Notes: generated from the letters alone by a model not told the origin. A stretch of 64,000 bases of DNA from Novosphingobium sp. 17-62-19 (GCF_002256775.1 NZ_NCII01000001.1:1-64000); one strand, 5' to 3'. Positions 47,685 to 56,622 are shown, numbered from the stretch's first letter. Made by a program: numbers and translations.

Positions 47685-47757
47685 TCTCCCTCCGTCGTTG
47701 TTTTTGTTCTTATTGGCGGAACGGCGGATTGCACCGTGACACCACTGAGGCGGCAAA

Positions 47758-47769
47758 GCGCATATGCGC
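47758..47769. promoter_or_regulatory. Perfect 12-bp palindrome GCGCATATGCGC upstream of the TonB receptor
   Basis: The palindrome lies 74 bases before the receptor's start, between it and the COQ4-like gene. Its core GCATATGC recurs at 50620-50627 in front of the HTH regulator. A shared operator is possible, but unproven. Confidence 0.35.
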
Positions 47770-47813
47770 CCGCCGCCCGGAATTTCAGGTTGGTGGAATT
47801 GCGGCGCGTGCCG

Positions 47814-48692
47814 TCACTCGGCCGCTTCCATCAACGACTCGCCATAATGGGGATCGTCCTCGTTACAGAGGCGATTGGTCAGATCCCAGCGGTTGTCGAT
47901 CACCGGGGTGATGTTCAGTTCGCGGCGGATGTCGTCGATCTGCACGTCGACATATTCGCGCCAGTCGACCAGCATCAGTGGGTATTTCCAGTTGCGGCCC
48001 TGCTGCGCGCCAAGGAATTCAGCCTCAAGGTTGACGACCATGGCATCTGGATAGAACAGACCATCCTTCATTACCGTCTTGGCCTTCAGGTAAAAGGCGA
48101 TGCGGCTGAAGAAGTTGCTCAGTTCCGGGTGAAAATAGAGCGACTTGGCGTGCATGTTTGCCGAAAGCAGCGCCACTTCGCCGCCATGGTTCGGGCCAAA
48201 GCCGCTTACCATGTGTTCAATATCGTGCGAAAGCGCAGTTTGTCGCAGGTAGTAGGTGAAGTCGTTCACCACCTGAATTTCCTGGAAGAACAGGTCGAGC
48301 TGGTAGCCCGAATTTGCCATGAAATTGTAGATCGCAGCGCCCAGCGTTCCGGGGGCACAGTCCTTCGTTTCGGCCAGCGTGAAGTTTGAAAGGCTGCGGC
48401 GTTCCAGCCAGCGCTTGAATAGCGGCAGACGGGCCTTTTCCATTTCGAACAGCTCGATAATCCGGTGCATGTCTTCCAGATCATGCAGCGCCTGAGCCAC
48501 TTCCGGGATGTAAGCGGTATTCGGCAGATCAGGCCCGTTGCGGCGCAGCATCTCCTGCGCGATCAGCGTGCGCAGCCCAGCGTGGTTGAGATACTTTGAC
48601 GAACTGACAAGCACCGAGCTTTCAGTTTCGATCTTCTGGATTGCGCCGTTGAAATAGGCGCGGTCGGCTTCACCGATCTTCGCTTCGCTCAT
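47814..48692 (-). CDS. COQ4 family protein
   Basis: A 292-residue helical protein with the COQ4 metal motif HDxxH-x11-E, read as HDIEHMVSGFGPNHGGE. FHPELSNFFSRIAFYLK and GLFYPDAMVV follow. COQ4 in ubiquinone synthesis binds a metal and has been linked to C1 decarboxylation and hydroxylation of the quinone ring. Here the gene lies between an amidohydrolase and a TonB receptor, not with ubi genes, so a catabolic use is inferred. GAGAGGATG precedes ATG 48692. Confidence 0.8.
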   Translation of the reverse strand: MSEAKIGEADRAYFNGAIQKIETESSVLVSSSKYLNHAGLRTLIAQEMLRRNGPDLPNTAYIPEVAQALHDLEDMHRIIELFEMEKARLPLFKRWLERRSLSNFTLAETKDCAPGTLGAAIYNFMANSGYQLDLFFQEIQVVNDFTYYLRQTALSHDIEHMVSGFGPNHGGEVALLSANMHAKSLYFHPELSNFFSRIAFYLKAKTVMKDGLFYPDAMVVNLEAEFLGAQQGRNWKYPLMLVDWREYVDVQIDDIRRELNITPVIDNRWDLTNRLCNEDDPHYGESLMEAAE

Positions 48693-48724
48693 GGCATGGC
48701 ATCCTCTCATTTATCGTTGGGGGT

Positions 48725-48752
48725 GGGGGCGTCCGGAGGGATGGACGCCCCC
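48725..48752 (-). other. Perfect hairpin between amidohydrolase and COQ4-like genes
   Basis: GGGGGCGTCC (48725-48734) and GGACGCCCCC (48743-48752) form a 10-bp stem with an 8-base loop, 33 bases before the COQ4-like start. On the coding (minus) strand no T run follows. A processing or partial-termination site inside the operon is the likely reading. Confidence 0.5.
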
Positions 48753-48797
48753 TCGAGGAAGCTGGTCAGGGCTTCCCCAATTCCGTCTCGGTTCAAA

Positions 48798-50540
48798 TCA
48801 CTCGGCGGCTTCAGCCAGAGCAGCAACATCGTTGGCAGGCGAGAGGAACTGACCCGGCATCGCCCCGGTAAAGGCGCCGTCCTCGAAAGTCGGCACCCCG
48901 TTCACCAGCGTCAGGCGGGTGGGCATGGCGGCGCGGGTAAAGCGCCAGGTCGTGCCACCGCGCCCGTCTGGCACATCGTGCGCCTTCTGCATTTCGCGGC
49001 GCTGGATTTCGTCCATGTTGAACACTGCAATATCAGCGCGCTTGCCCACGGCGATCACACCGCGATCGTTGAGGTTGAAGTGGCCCGCCAGCTTGCCGGT
49101 CATCACGTGAATGGCCTGCTCCAGCGCCAGCTTCTTCTCTTCACGCACATATTGCGTCAGCAGCAGCGCATTTTCGCCACCACCGCACAGCATCTGCAAG
49201 TGCGCGCCCGCATCAGAGATATTGCCCACGGTCTTGGGATCATTCATCAGTTCGAGCGTCAGTTCCTCATCCTTGGGGAAGGGCGCCATGTGGACGGTAG
49301 ACCGGGTGCCGTTCGCGATGATCCAATCGGCCATCGCATCTGACCGGTGCAGGCCAAGGCTGTCGGCATATTCCTTGAGCGTGATGCCAACCGGGCCTGT
49401 GCCGTTCTCGCTGTCGATCAGGAACAGTTCCTGCGGGTTCTTCAGCGGGGAATGATCCCAAGCCTGCGTGTCCCAGCTTTCACGGGCACGTGCGCGCCAT
49501 GCAGGATCGCCCAGCAGCGCGGCCTTCTTGTAGTGATCGTCTTCCAGCACCACCTCGTGCCAGACATAGTCGTTCGACTGCGCAAAGATCAGCGATTTGA
49601 CGAGGCTGAGCGTGGAAGTGGGCGAAACGTGGGCGTAGCCCGGCCACACATCTACGCCCGCTTCGCGCATCTTGCGCACCGATTCCTGCATTGCAGGCAG
49701 GATGCCTTTCTGGAATTCCAGCGTGGGCACGGCGCCGGCGATCTGGACCTTGATCTTGCTACCCGCCAGCAGTTTTGCCAGACGTTCCAGATTGGCCGGG
49801 CCAGTCATGCGCATGAAGGTATCGACGATCACCTGATAGCAGCAGCCGGGATAACGCTCCATCACCGCAAACAGCGCCTCAAATTCCTCGTCAGAGGCTT
49901 GCAGCGTGGGCACCGGGCGGTTTTGCCCATCGTGGTCGTGCATGTTGTCAGACATGCCCAGCGCACCTGCGGCCAGCGCATCGTCAAGCAGTTCGGCCAT
50001 CTTGGCAATTTCGGCAGGAGTGGCTTCACGCTCCCAAGCTTCCACACCCATCGCGGCAAGCCGGATGGCGATGTGGCCGACATAGGCGGCATAGTTCAGT
50101 GGCACCTTGACGTTGCGCTCCACCGATGCGCGATATTCGCTCCAGGTGTTCCAGTCCCACGGCAGGTTGTCCATGAACGGACCTTCGGGAATATCCTCGA
50201 AGAAGCTGAAAATGCCGATCATTTCGCGCTGAGCGGGCATGTATTTGTGCAGCGGAGCGGGTGAAAAGCCGCAGTTGCCCATGATCATCGTCGTTGCGCC
50301 ATATCCGGGCAACGGGTCGAGGTCGGATTGCCACCACATAGTGCCATCATAATGGGTGTGGCTTTCGATAAAGCCGGGCGTCACATGGCATCCGTTTGCA
50401 TCGAATACGCGCTCGCTACCCGGCGCAAGATTTGCACCAACTTCGGCGATCACGCCGTCCTTGATGCGCACATCCGCCGCAAAGGCAGGCGCGCCGGTTC
50501 CGTCCACGACGGTGCCGTTCTTGATGAGAATATCAGACAT
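48798..50540 (-). CDS. D-aminoacylase-like amidohydrolase
   Basis: A 580-residue metal-dependent amidohydrolase of the N-acyl-D-amino-acid deacylase group. The first metal motif is ESHTHYDG, the bridging-type Cys is in MGNCGFSPAP, and the late Asp is in NISDAGAHLQM. The N-terminal small domain begins LIKNGTVVDGTGAPA. These enzymes cleave amides, but sphingomonad catabolic clusters use the family for unknown ring or amide substrates. ATG 50540 follows GGGAGA. It is divergent from the HTH regulator and similar to the protein encoded at 54871-56622. Confidence 0.87.
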   Translation of the reverse strand: MSDILIKNGTVVDGTGAPAFAADVRIKDGVIAEVGANLAPGSERVFDANGCHVTPGFIESHTHYDGTMWWQSDLDPLPGYGATTMIMGNCGFSPAPLHKYMPAQREMIGIFSFFEDIPEGPFMDNLPWDWNTWSEYRASVERNVKVPLNYAAYVGHIAIRLAAMGVEAWEREATPAEIAKMAELLDDALAAGALGMSDNMHDHDGQNRPVPTLQASDEEFEALFAVMERYPGCCYQVIVDTFMRMTGPANLERLAKLLAGSKIKVQIAGAVPTLEFQKGILPAMQESVRKMREAGVDVWPGYAHVSPTSTLSLVKSLIFAQSNDYVWHEVVLEDDHYKKAALLGDPAWRARARESWDTQAWDHSPLKNPQELFLIDSENGTGPVGITLKEYADSLGLHRSDAMADWIIANGTRSTVHMAPFPKDEELTLELMNDPKTVGNISDAGAHLQMLCGGGENALLLTQYVREEKKLALEQAIHVMTGKLAGHFNLNDRGVIAVGKRADIAVFNMDEIQRREMQKAHDVPDGRGGTTWRFTRAAMPTRLTLVNGVPTFEDGAFTGAMPGQFLSPANDVAALAEAAE

Positions 50541-50577
50541 GGTTTTCTCCCGATCTTCCGAACCATCCAGCCCCTTA

Positions 50578-50630
50578 TGCTGCAATTTGTGCAGCAGGCC
50601 GGTGGACGGGTTGGGTGCAGCATATGCCTG
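50578..50630. promoter_or_regulatory. Inverted repeats between amidohydrolase and HTH regulator
   Basis: Site 1 is a perfect inverted repeat TGCTGCA-N5-TGCAGCA (50578-50596). Site 2, GCAGCATATGCCTGC (50617-50631), is an imperfect palindrome around CATATG. Both lie in the 151-bp divergent spacer, and TGCAGCA recurs at 50590 and 50616. They are good candidates for the operator of the adjacent regulator. Confidence 0.5.
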
Positions 50631-50691
50631 CTTGCGAGTCTCCCGAAGCAATGGCTTGCCAAACAGATCGTTTCGTTATCTTATGCGGATC

Positions 50692-51447
50692 ATGACGCGA
50701 TACGATTCAAGCGCATCTGCAATGCTATCCGTTTTGCGGCGACATTTGCGCAAAGATGGATGGACGATTTTGCGCCTTTCGCGGGAAATCGGCGTCGGTG
50801 AAGCAACTGTGAAGCGCTGGCTTGCGGGCAAAGGCCTGACCATCGACCGACTGGAAGCGATGGCGCGGCTGTGCGGGCTGGTTCTGGGCGATCTTGCGCG
50901 CGAGGCTGAGGACTCCCCGGGCGAGCTTGCGCACGAATTGACGCTCGCGCAGGAAAAGGCGCTGTCGAGCAACATCTTCCTATCGTTCCTGTTCATGACC
51001 ATCCTGAATGGCGTGCAGCCGACCGAGACCGCGAGCGACTTTTCAGTGCCCTTGCGCACCATGGAGGCCGCACTTGCGCGGCTCGAACGGCTGGCCCTGA
51101 TTGATCGTTTGCGCAGCGGGAAAGTCCGCCCGTTGATCGACCGCACTATGGTCTTTCGCAAGCAGCCGCTGCGCGCGCTGTTCGAACAGCACATGAAGCA
51201 CGTGTTCTTCGAACTCGATTACAGTGCGCCGGAAACCACCTACATTTCCGAAGTGGTCAAACTGTCGCCCACCGGCCAGGCCCAACTGGCAGACCTGATG
51301 GAGCATTTTCGCGCGCAGGTGCAGGCGCTGGCAGACCGTGATGCACAGGCGCCCGTCGCCGCGCGTGAATGGGTGGGGTTGCTCAGCGTGATGCGCAAAC
51401 TCGACCTTTCACCAATGCACCAAGCACAGGGTGATTTTGCCGAATGA
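50692..51447 (+). CDS. XRE-type HTH transcriptional regulator with C-terminal effector-like region
   Basis: About 251 residues. Residues 10-60 form an XRE helix-turn-helix (TILRLSREIGVGEATVKRWL; LEAMARLCGLVLGDLAREA). The rest is helical, with a possible winged helix around TMEAALARLERLALIDRLRS, and no family I can name. ATG 50692 is used; 50683 is also in frame. It is divergent from the amidohydrolase and probably governs the island genes around it. Confidence 0.75.
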   Translation: MTRYDSSASAMLSVLRRHLRKDGWTILRLSREIGVGEATVKRWLAGKGLTIDRLEAMARLCGLVLGDLAREAEDSPGELAHELTLAQEKALSSNIFLSFLFMTILNGVQPTETASDFSVPLRTMEAALARLERLALIDRLRSGKVRPLIDRTMVFRKQPLRALFEQHMKHVFFELDYSAPETTYISEVVKLSPTGQAQLADLMEHFRAQVQALADRDAQAPVAAREWVGLLSVMRKLDLSPMHQAQGDFAE

Positions 51448-51575
51448 TATACGCAAATAGTGAAATATATTAAGAATAAATGGCAAAATTCGTAGAATCA
51501 TTGACTTCATGTTCACCCTTTCTGACAGTGCCCCTGTAAAGCTTGCGGCTGTAGGCGCTGTGAAAGGAAGAGATT

Positions 51576-52346
51576 ATGGAAGCCAATTTTCCGGCAGGCG
51601 CCACCATTGTGTTCGGCGGCAGCGGCGGCATCGGACGTGGCGTGGCGCTCGAATTCGCGCGTGAGGGCAGCGACGTAGCGATAGTCTATCGCTCAAAGCG
51701 CGACGTTGCCGAAGCGGTTGCAGCGGAAATCCGTGAATTTGGGCGCAAAGCCTCAATCCATCAAACCGACGTTCGCAACCGCGCGCAAGTCGCCGCGGCC
51801 TTTGCCGAAGCCGTCACCGCCCATGGCCGCGTGCATACCGTGGTTTGGGGCGCAGGGCCGGTGGTCCCGCAAGTGCTGATCGCAGACTGGACCGAGGCGA
51901 TGTTCCGCGATTCCATGGAGATTGAGGCGTTCGGCTTCAACAACGCCGTCCACACCGCGCTGCCGCACATGCGGGCCAGCGGCGGAGGCAGTTTCGTGCA
52001 TCTGGGATCGGCCGGGCATGACTGGTGGCCCAAGCTTGACGGGCTTTCGGTCGCACCCAAGGCCTGCAATGAAGCGCTGGTCAAAGGCATTGCCAAGGAA
52101 GAAGGCTTCCACGAAATCCGTGCCAATTCGATCCTCGTCGGCGTGATCGACGCGGGACAGTTCAAGATCGGGCAGGAAGCCGGCACGTTCACGCCCGAAT
52201 GGGAAGCGGCGGTCAAGGCGATGCTGCCGCTGAAACGCTGGGGCACGCCGCAGGACATTGGCCAGGCCGCAGTCTATTTCGCATCGCGCCGGGGCAATTA
52301 TGTTACCGGGCAGACCATTTCGGTCGGCGGTGGCTTCGGTGTCTGA
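51576..52346 (+). CDS. SDR family protein lacking the catalytic Tyr
   Basis: A 256-residue short-chain dehydrogenase/reductase fold. The NAD(P)-binding motif is FGGSGGIGRGVALEFA, and VTGQTISVGGGFG ends the fold. Ser145 and Lys162 of the active site are in place, but position 158, where Tyr is expected (13 after Ser and four before Lys), is Ser. Redox activity is therefore doubtful; it may be a lyase, dehydratase or binding protein. An A+T-rich upstream region and GGAAGAG precede ATG 51576. The next gene's GTG overlaps its end. Confidence 0.85.
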   Translation: MEANFPAGATIVFGGSGGIGRGVALEFAREGSDVAIVYRSKRDVAEAVAAEIREFGRKASIHQTDVRNRAQVAAAFAEAVTAHGRVHTVVWGAGPVVPQVLIADWTEAMFRDSMEIEAFGFNNAVHTALPHMRASGGGSFVHLGSAGHDWWPKLDGLSVAPKACNEALVKGIAKEEGFHEIRANSILVGVIDAGQFKIGQEAGTFTPEWEAAVKAMLPLKRWGTPQDIGQAAVYFASRRGNYVTGQTISVGGGFGV

Positions 52347-52881
52347 GCAGAGCGTGCTCGCTCCGCACAGCATCGGTGTGGACGAAATGGTGGCGCGCGA
52401 GAGCCTGCGCCACCTCGTTGTTGCCTATGGCCATGCCATAGACCGCCGCGATTGGTCACTGCTGCGCACACTTTATCACGATGATGGGGTTGATGATCAC
52501 ACGCCGTACTACTGTGGCCCGGTTGATGGCTATATCGCGTGGCTGCCCTCGATGATGGCCAACTGGCGCGCCACCATGCACACCGCCATGTCCTGCCTGT
52601 TCACTATCGACGGTGACCATGCGCAGGGCGAGATCACCGCGCGGGCGTGGCACCTGACAGCGGATGGCGCGCGCCAGTTTGTTGCATGGGGGCGCTACGC
52701 CGATTACTATGAACGGCGCGATGGCGTGTGGCGCTTTGCCAAGCGGTCTTTCATTCTGGACTTCGCCGAGGATCTGCCGGTCGCAAACGGCGACGATTTT
52801 GGCAGCGAAGGCGTCGGCACCGGCCGGGCCGGGGCCGATGATCCGGTGTTTGCGCGTCTCTCGTTATTTTCCAGACCCTGA
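52339..52881 (+). CDS. SnoaL/NTF2-like protein 1
   Basis: A 180-residue single-domain NTF2-like protein (HLVVAYGHAIDRRDWSLLRT; then VDDHTPYYCGPVDGYIAWLP). This fold serves small dehydratases, hydroxylases and isomerases such as scytalone dehydratase and ketosteroid isomerase. GTG 52339 overlaps the SDR stop by eight bases, implying coupled translation. It could act on the same substrate as the unusual SDR. It abuts the convergent MFS gene. Confidence 0.8.
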   Translation: MSEQSVLAPHSIGVDEMVARESLRHLVVAYGHAIDRRDWSLLRTLYHDDGVDDHTPYYCGPVDGYIAWLPSMMANWRATMHTAMSCLFTIDGDHAQGEITARAWHLTADGARQFVAWGRYADYYERRDGVWRFAKRSFILDFAEDLPVANGDDFGSEGVGTGRAGADDPVFARLSLFSRP

Positions 52882-54201
52882 TCAGGCAGCAGCAAGGTTC
52901 TGCTTGTCGCGCTCCAGCGAACGTACCGCGCGCCATGCCGCCCATACGCCGATGTAGCCAGTGGGGATCGCCACGCTCAACCCAACCCGCAACCCGTGCG
53001 GCCCGGCCCCGGCAACCCAGTCGCTCAGCTGCCCAGCCAGCACCGGGCCAAGCACCGTGGCAAACATGCTGGAAATCAGCAAAACCAGCGCGGTGCCGGT
53101 GGCGCGATGGGCATTGGGCAGCAGATACTGCAACCCCGCCAGCACGCCAACCGACCAGCCCCCGCCCATCAGCCCCGCAGGCAGGGCAAACAGCCGTGAC
53201 AGCATCAGGCTTTCGCTCCAGGTCACCAGCAGGATCATCGTCGTCGCCCCGGCCAGCGCAAAGGCAGTGAGGCGCAATTGCATCGTGGCGTCATTTCGGC
53301 CCAGCCTGTCCGCCAGAAACCCGAAGCCTAGTACGCCGAGAAGCCCCGGCATACCGAACGACAGCGCAAAGGTTGCGCCGGCGGCCTGCGTGGAAAGGCC
53401 ATAGGCACGCTCAAACAGGGCAGGCCCCCACATACCGAAGGTCACGCCCGAAAGCGATCCCAAAGCCATGACCGTTGCCAGCAGCCGCACTGAAGGCGTG
53501 CCAATCAGCAGCTTGATCGTCGGCCCCAGTGGCAGCACCGGCGCGGCATGGGCCACAGGATCACGCGCGGGTTCGCGCACGATCAGCCAAGCGGCCAGCG
53601 CCACGATCAGCCCAACCACGCCGAGGGCATGGAACGCCGTTTGCCAATCGCTCGCCGCAGCAATGGCCGGACCACCGGCAAGGCCGCCCATCTGGCCGAT
53701 GTAGATTGCGGTGCCCAGCAACGCAAAGGCACGGCCACGTTCGGCGATAGGAAAGTAGGCGGCGATCAGCGCGGCAGCAGGCGCCTGATAGGCCGCCTCG
53801 CCAATGCCCACGCCTACGCGCGCCATTGCCAGCATGGCCGGACTTGTTGCCATGCCTGAAAGCAGCGTGAAAAAGCTCCAGAACCCGCACCCCCCGGCAA
53901 TGATCGCAATGCGCGAGCGCCGGTCTGCCAGCCGTGCAATCGGCAGCGTGAACAGGGTGTAGAGCAGCGCGAAGGCCGGGCCCATCAGCAGCCCCATCAT
54001 CGTATCGCTAATGGCAAAATGCGCCTTGATCGGTTGGGCAAGGCCGGGGATGAGGAAGCGGTCGGCATAGTTGAGAATGGCCACCAGCACGATCAGCGAC
54101 AGCGCCAGCCACCGATTGGTCAGCGGTCGTCCGCTTGCCGACATGGTCGCCGCAGGCAAGGGTGCGGCGATTGTGCCACTGCCGCCAAGAGGGCTGGTCA
54201 T
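52882..54201 (-). CDS. MFS transporter
   Basis: A 439-residue permease with twelve hydrophobic segments. The loop 2-3 signature is LPIARLADRRSRIAII; FLADRLGRND matches the loop 8-9 copy; ARVGVGIGEAAYQAPAAALI is motif-like for the anion/organic acid or spinster-type branches. It probably moves an organic substrate or product of the island. GGGAGAG precedes ATG 54201. Confidence 0.9.
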   Translation of the reverse strand: MTSPLGGSGTIAAPLPAATMSASGRPLTNRWLALSLIVLVAILNYADRFLIPGLAQPIKAHFAISDTMMGLLMGPAFALLYTLFTLPIARLADRRSRIAIIAGGCGFWSFFTLLSGMATSPAMLAMARVGVGIGEAAYQAPAAALIAAYFPIAERGRAFALLGTAIYIGQMGGLAGGPAIAAASDWQTAFHALGVVGLIVALAAWLIVREPARDPVAHAAPVLPLGPTIKLLIGTPSVRLLATVMALGSLSGVTFGMWGPALFERAYGLSTQAAGATFALSFGMPGLLGVLGFGFLADRLGRNDATMQLRLTAFALAGATTMILLVTWSESLMLSRLFALPAGLMGGGWSVGVLAGLQYLLPNAHRATGTALVLLISSMFATVLGPVLAGQLSDWVAGAGPHGLRVGLSVAIPTGYIGVWAAWRAVRSLERDKQNLAAA

Positions 54202-54364
54202 CAGGTCTCTCCCGAAGCGCAAGGAATGCGCATTATTTTCTTCAATATACTCTGCAAATCAGGCAAATCAAATCGTAAGATTGATAATATGTGATGATAT
54301 TGCGGCGATTGGCCTGTGTGTATAACAGTCGTGCAACACAAATCGATTCGCTTGGGAGAGCGCT

Positions 54365-54868
54365 ATGCCCATCTCGCTTGAAGATATTTCCTCTCGCCTT
54401 GCCGCACTGGAGGACAAGGAAGCTATCCGTGCGCTCAAGGCGCGCTATCTTCGCGCCTGCGATCTCAAGCAGCCCGATGTGGTGCGCGATTGCTTCGCAT
54501 CGGGCGAAATCCGCATCGCTTATCAGAACTTCCCGGAGTTCGCCGATAGGGATGCATTTGTTGAAATATATCGCCAGATGGGTTGTCAGCCCGGAGTTTA
54601 CGACATCCACCACGCTACCAACTGGGAAATCGATCTTTCCGGCGGGGATCGGGCGACCGGCAAATGGTCGCTGAATTTCCGCACGATCCTTACCGGCCCA
54701 CGCCAGATCGTGCGCCTCGCGGTGGAATATGATGACGTCTACGCCAAGGTTGATGGTCGCTGGTGGATTGTAGAGACGGTCAGCCGCGTCACCTCGATGC
54801 TGACCGAACAGGTGGCCGAGGATGGCAGTGTAACGGTTCTGGCACTGGCTGAACCGCCTGCTGCCTGA
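54365..54868 (+). CDS. SnoaL/NTF2-like protein 2
   Basis: A 167-residue NTF2-like protein (LEDKEAIRALKARYLRACDL, FASGEIRIAYQNFPEF, DDVYAKVDGRWWIVETVSRV). The domain matches the bile-acid dehydratase/SnoaL_4 type seen in many sphingomonad catabolic clusters. GGGAGAG precedes ATG 54365. It diverges from the MFS gene across an A+T-rich spacer of 163 bp and converges with the second amidohydrolase. Confidence 0.82.
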   Translation: MPISLEDISSRLAALEDKEAIRALKARYLRACDLKQPDVVRDCFASGEIRIAYQNFPEFADRDAFVEIYRQMGCQPGVYDIHHATNWEIDLSGGDRATGKWSLNFRTILTGPRQIVRLAVEYDDVYAKVDGRWWIVETVSRVTSMLTEQVAEDGSVTVLALAEPPAA

Positions 54869-54870
54869 GG

Positions 54871-56622
54871 TTACGCAGGCATTGGCGCAACCGGTGCCTG
54901 CTGCATTCCGCGCACCACCCGTCCGGGCCGCACATCCATAGGCTGGTCGGCCCGGCGGATCACTTCTCCGCTAACCACTGTGGCAACATAGCCCGTAGCA
55001 GTCTGATCCAGCCTGCGCCCGCCACCTGGCAGGTCATGGCGCACCACCGGCGCGTGCAGCCGTAGCGCGTCCATGTCGATCACATTGACATCGGCCTTGT
55101 ATCCGGCGCGCAGCAGTCCGCGATCGTCCAGCCCGACAACACGCGCGGGCTTTGCCGCCAGCATCTGCACCACTTCGGCCACGGACAGGCGCTCACCCGC
55201 ACGGTCCCGCACCCAATATGTCAGCATGAACGTGGGATAGCTGGCATCGCAGATCGCGGCATAGTGCGCGCCACCATCGCCTAGCCCGATCACCGTATCG
55301 GCGCGGCGCACCAGCCCGATCAGCGCATCAAGCCGCGCCTCGTGGAAATTGCCCAGCGTGTTCAGGATCATGCCGTTGCCGTCACGCTCCATCAGCGCGT
55401 CGTACGCCACGTCCTCAGGGCTGCGGCCTTGTGCGCGGGCCAGCGCGCCAATGCTCTGGTCGGCCGCCGGTTCATACTGCGGAGGATCGCCGAACGGGAA
55501 CATCCAGTCCCAGTTGCGTGTCAGCATCGCCAGCGGATGCCCCGGCTGCGGCATTTCCGAAAGCAGCTGTGCACGCATCACCGGATCGCGCAACTGCGGC
55601 AGTTGTTCTTCCAGCGTCAGGTTGGCCAGCGGCTGATACGATGGGCACAGGCAGAACGGATGAGTGGACAGCGCCCAGCCCGAAATCATGCCGATCGGGC
55701 GTGGTAGTATCTGAGGCCAGATTTCAACGCCGCGCGCCCGCGCCTCATCCACCATCCGCAGCGGCGCATCCCATGTGTTGGGCCCGCTGTTGGCCAGCGC
55801 CAGCGTGAATGTCGCTGGACGGCCAGAGCTTTCCGCCACCGCGATCAGGCGGGTCAGTTCGTCCTCCCACGTCTCGAACGGAGCATCGAGCACCGCCTGA
55901 AACACCCCGGTCCCGGCCTCGGCCAGCGCCCCGGTTATGGCAATCAACTCGCGCGTATCGGCGCCATAGGTCGGGATCAGTTCGCCCGTCTTGGTACGGT
56001 GGATATTCAGCCGTGATGTGGCAAAGCCGATGGCCCCTGCATCCAGTGCCTCCCGCGCAATCGCCCGCATCTGGGCCAGATCATCGTCAGTCGCCGCCTC
56101 ACGCGCGATGGCGCGCTCGCCCATCACCCACACGCGCAAGGGGCTGTGCGGCAGCAGGCAGGCCACATCGATATCGCGCGGGCGCGAAGCCAGCGCGTCG
56201 AGATACTGCGGAAACGTTTCCCAGTCCCACGGTAACCCCTGCGCCATGACCACGCCGGGAATGTCCTCCACCCCTTCCATCAGCCGGATCAGCGCCTGAT
56301 GATCGGCCTTGCGGCACGGCGCAAAGCCCACACCGCAATTGCCCAGAACGGCAGTCGTTACGCCATGCGAACTGCTGGGAGAGAGCGTGTCGGACCACAC
56401 CGCCTGCCCATCGTAATGCGTGTGAATATCGACAAAGCCCGGCGTCACAATGCACCCGGTGGCATCAATTTCCTCGCGCGCTGTGCCCGCGTAATGCGCG
56501 CCGACAAAGGCAATGGCATCCCCGCACAGGGCCACGTCTCCAATAAAGGGTTCCCCGCCCGATCCGTCGACGATCGTGCCACCCCTGATCAAAAGATCGG
56601 CGCAAAGGCCCTGTGCGGTCAT
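54871..56622 (-). CDS. D-aminoacylase-like amidohydrolase, second copy
   Basis: A 583-residue amidohydrolase of the same family as the one at 48798-50540. It keeps DIHTHYDG, the Cys in LGNCGVGFAP and the Asp in GLGDGGAHYAAICD. The middle region differs clearly (SRLNIHRTKTGE), so the substrates are likely related but distinct. It diverges from a canonical SDR gene. The gene stops two bases from the end of the convergent SnoaL-like gene. Confidence 0.87.
   Translation of the reverse strand: MTAQGLCADLLIRGGTIVDGSGGEPFIGDVALCGDAIAFVGAHYAGTAREEIDATGCIVTPGFVDIHTHYDGQAVWSDTLSPSSSHGVTTAVLGNCGVGFAPCRKADHQALIRLMEGVEDIPGVVMAQGLPWDWETFPQYLDALASRPRDIDVACLLPHSPLRVWVMGERAIAREAATDDDLAQMRAIAREALDAGAIGFATSRLNIHRTKTGELIPTYGADTRELIAITGALAEAGTGVFQAVLDAPFETWEDELTRLIAVAESSGRPATFTLALANSGPNTWDAPLRMVDEARARGVEIWPQILPRPIGMISGWALSTHPFCLCPSYQPLANLTLEEQLPQLRDPVMRAQLLSEMPQPGHPLAMLTRNWDWMFPFGDPPQYEPAADQSIGALARAQGRSPEDVAYDALMERDGNGMILNTLGNFHEARLDALIGLVRRADTVIGLGDGGAHYAAICDASYPTFMLTYWVRDRAGERLSVAEVVQMLAAKPARVVGLDDRGLLRAGYKADVNVIDMDALRLHAPVVRHDLPGGGRRLDQTATGYVATVVSGEVIRRADQPMDVRPGRVVRGMQQAPVAPMPA

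Noticed and set aside
51448..51575. Consensus -35/-10 promoter before the Tyr-less SDR
   Set aside because: TTGACT near 51502 is present and the region is A+T-rich, but no acceptable -10 lies 16-18 bases downstream, so no promoter is called.
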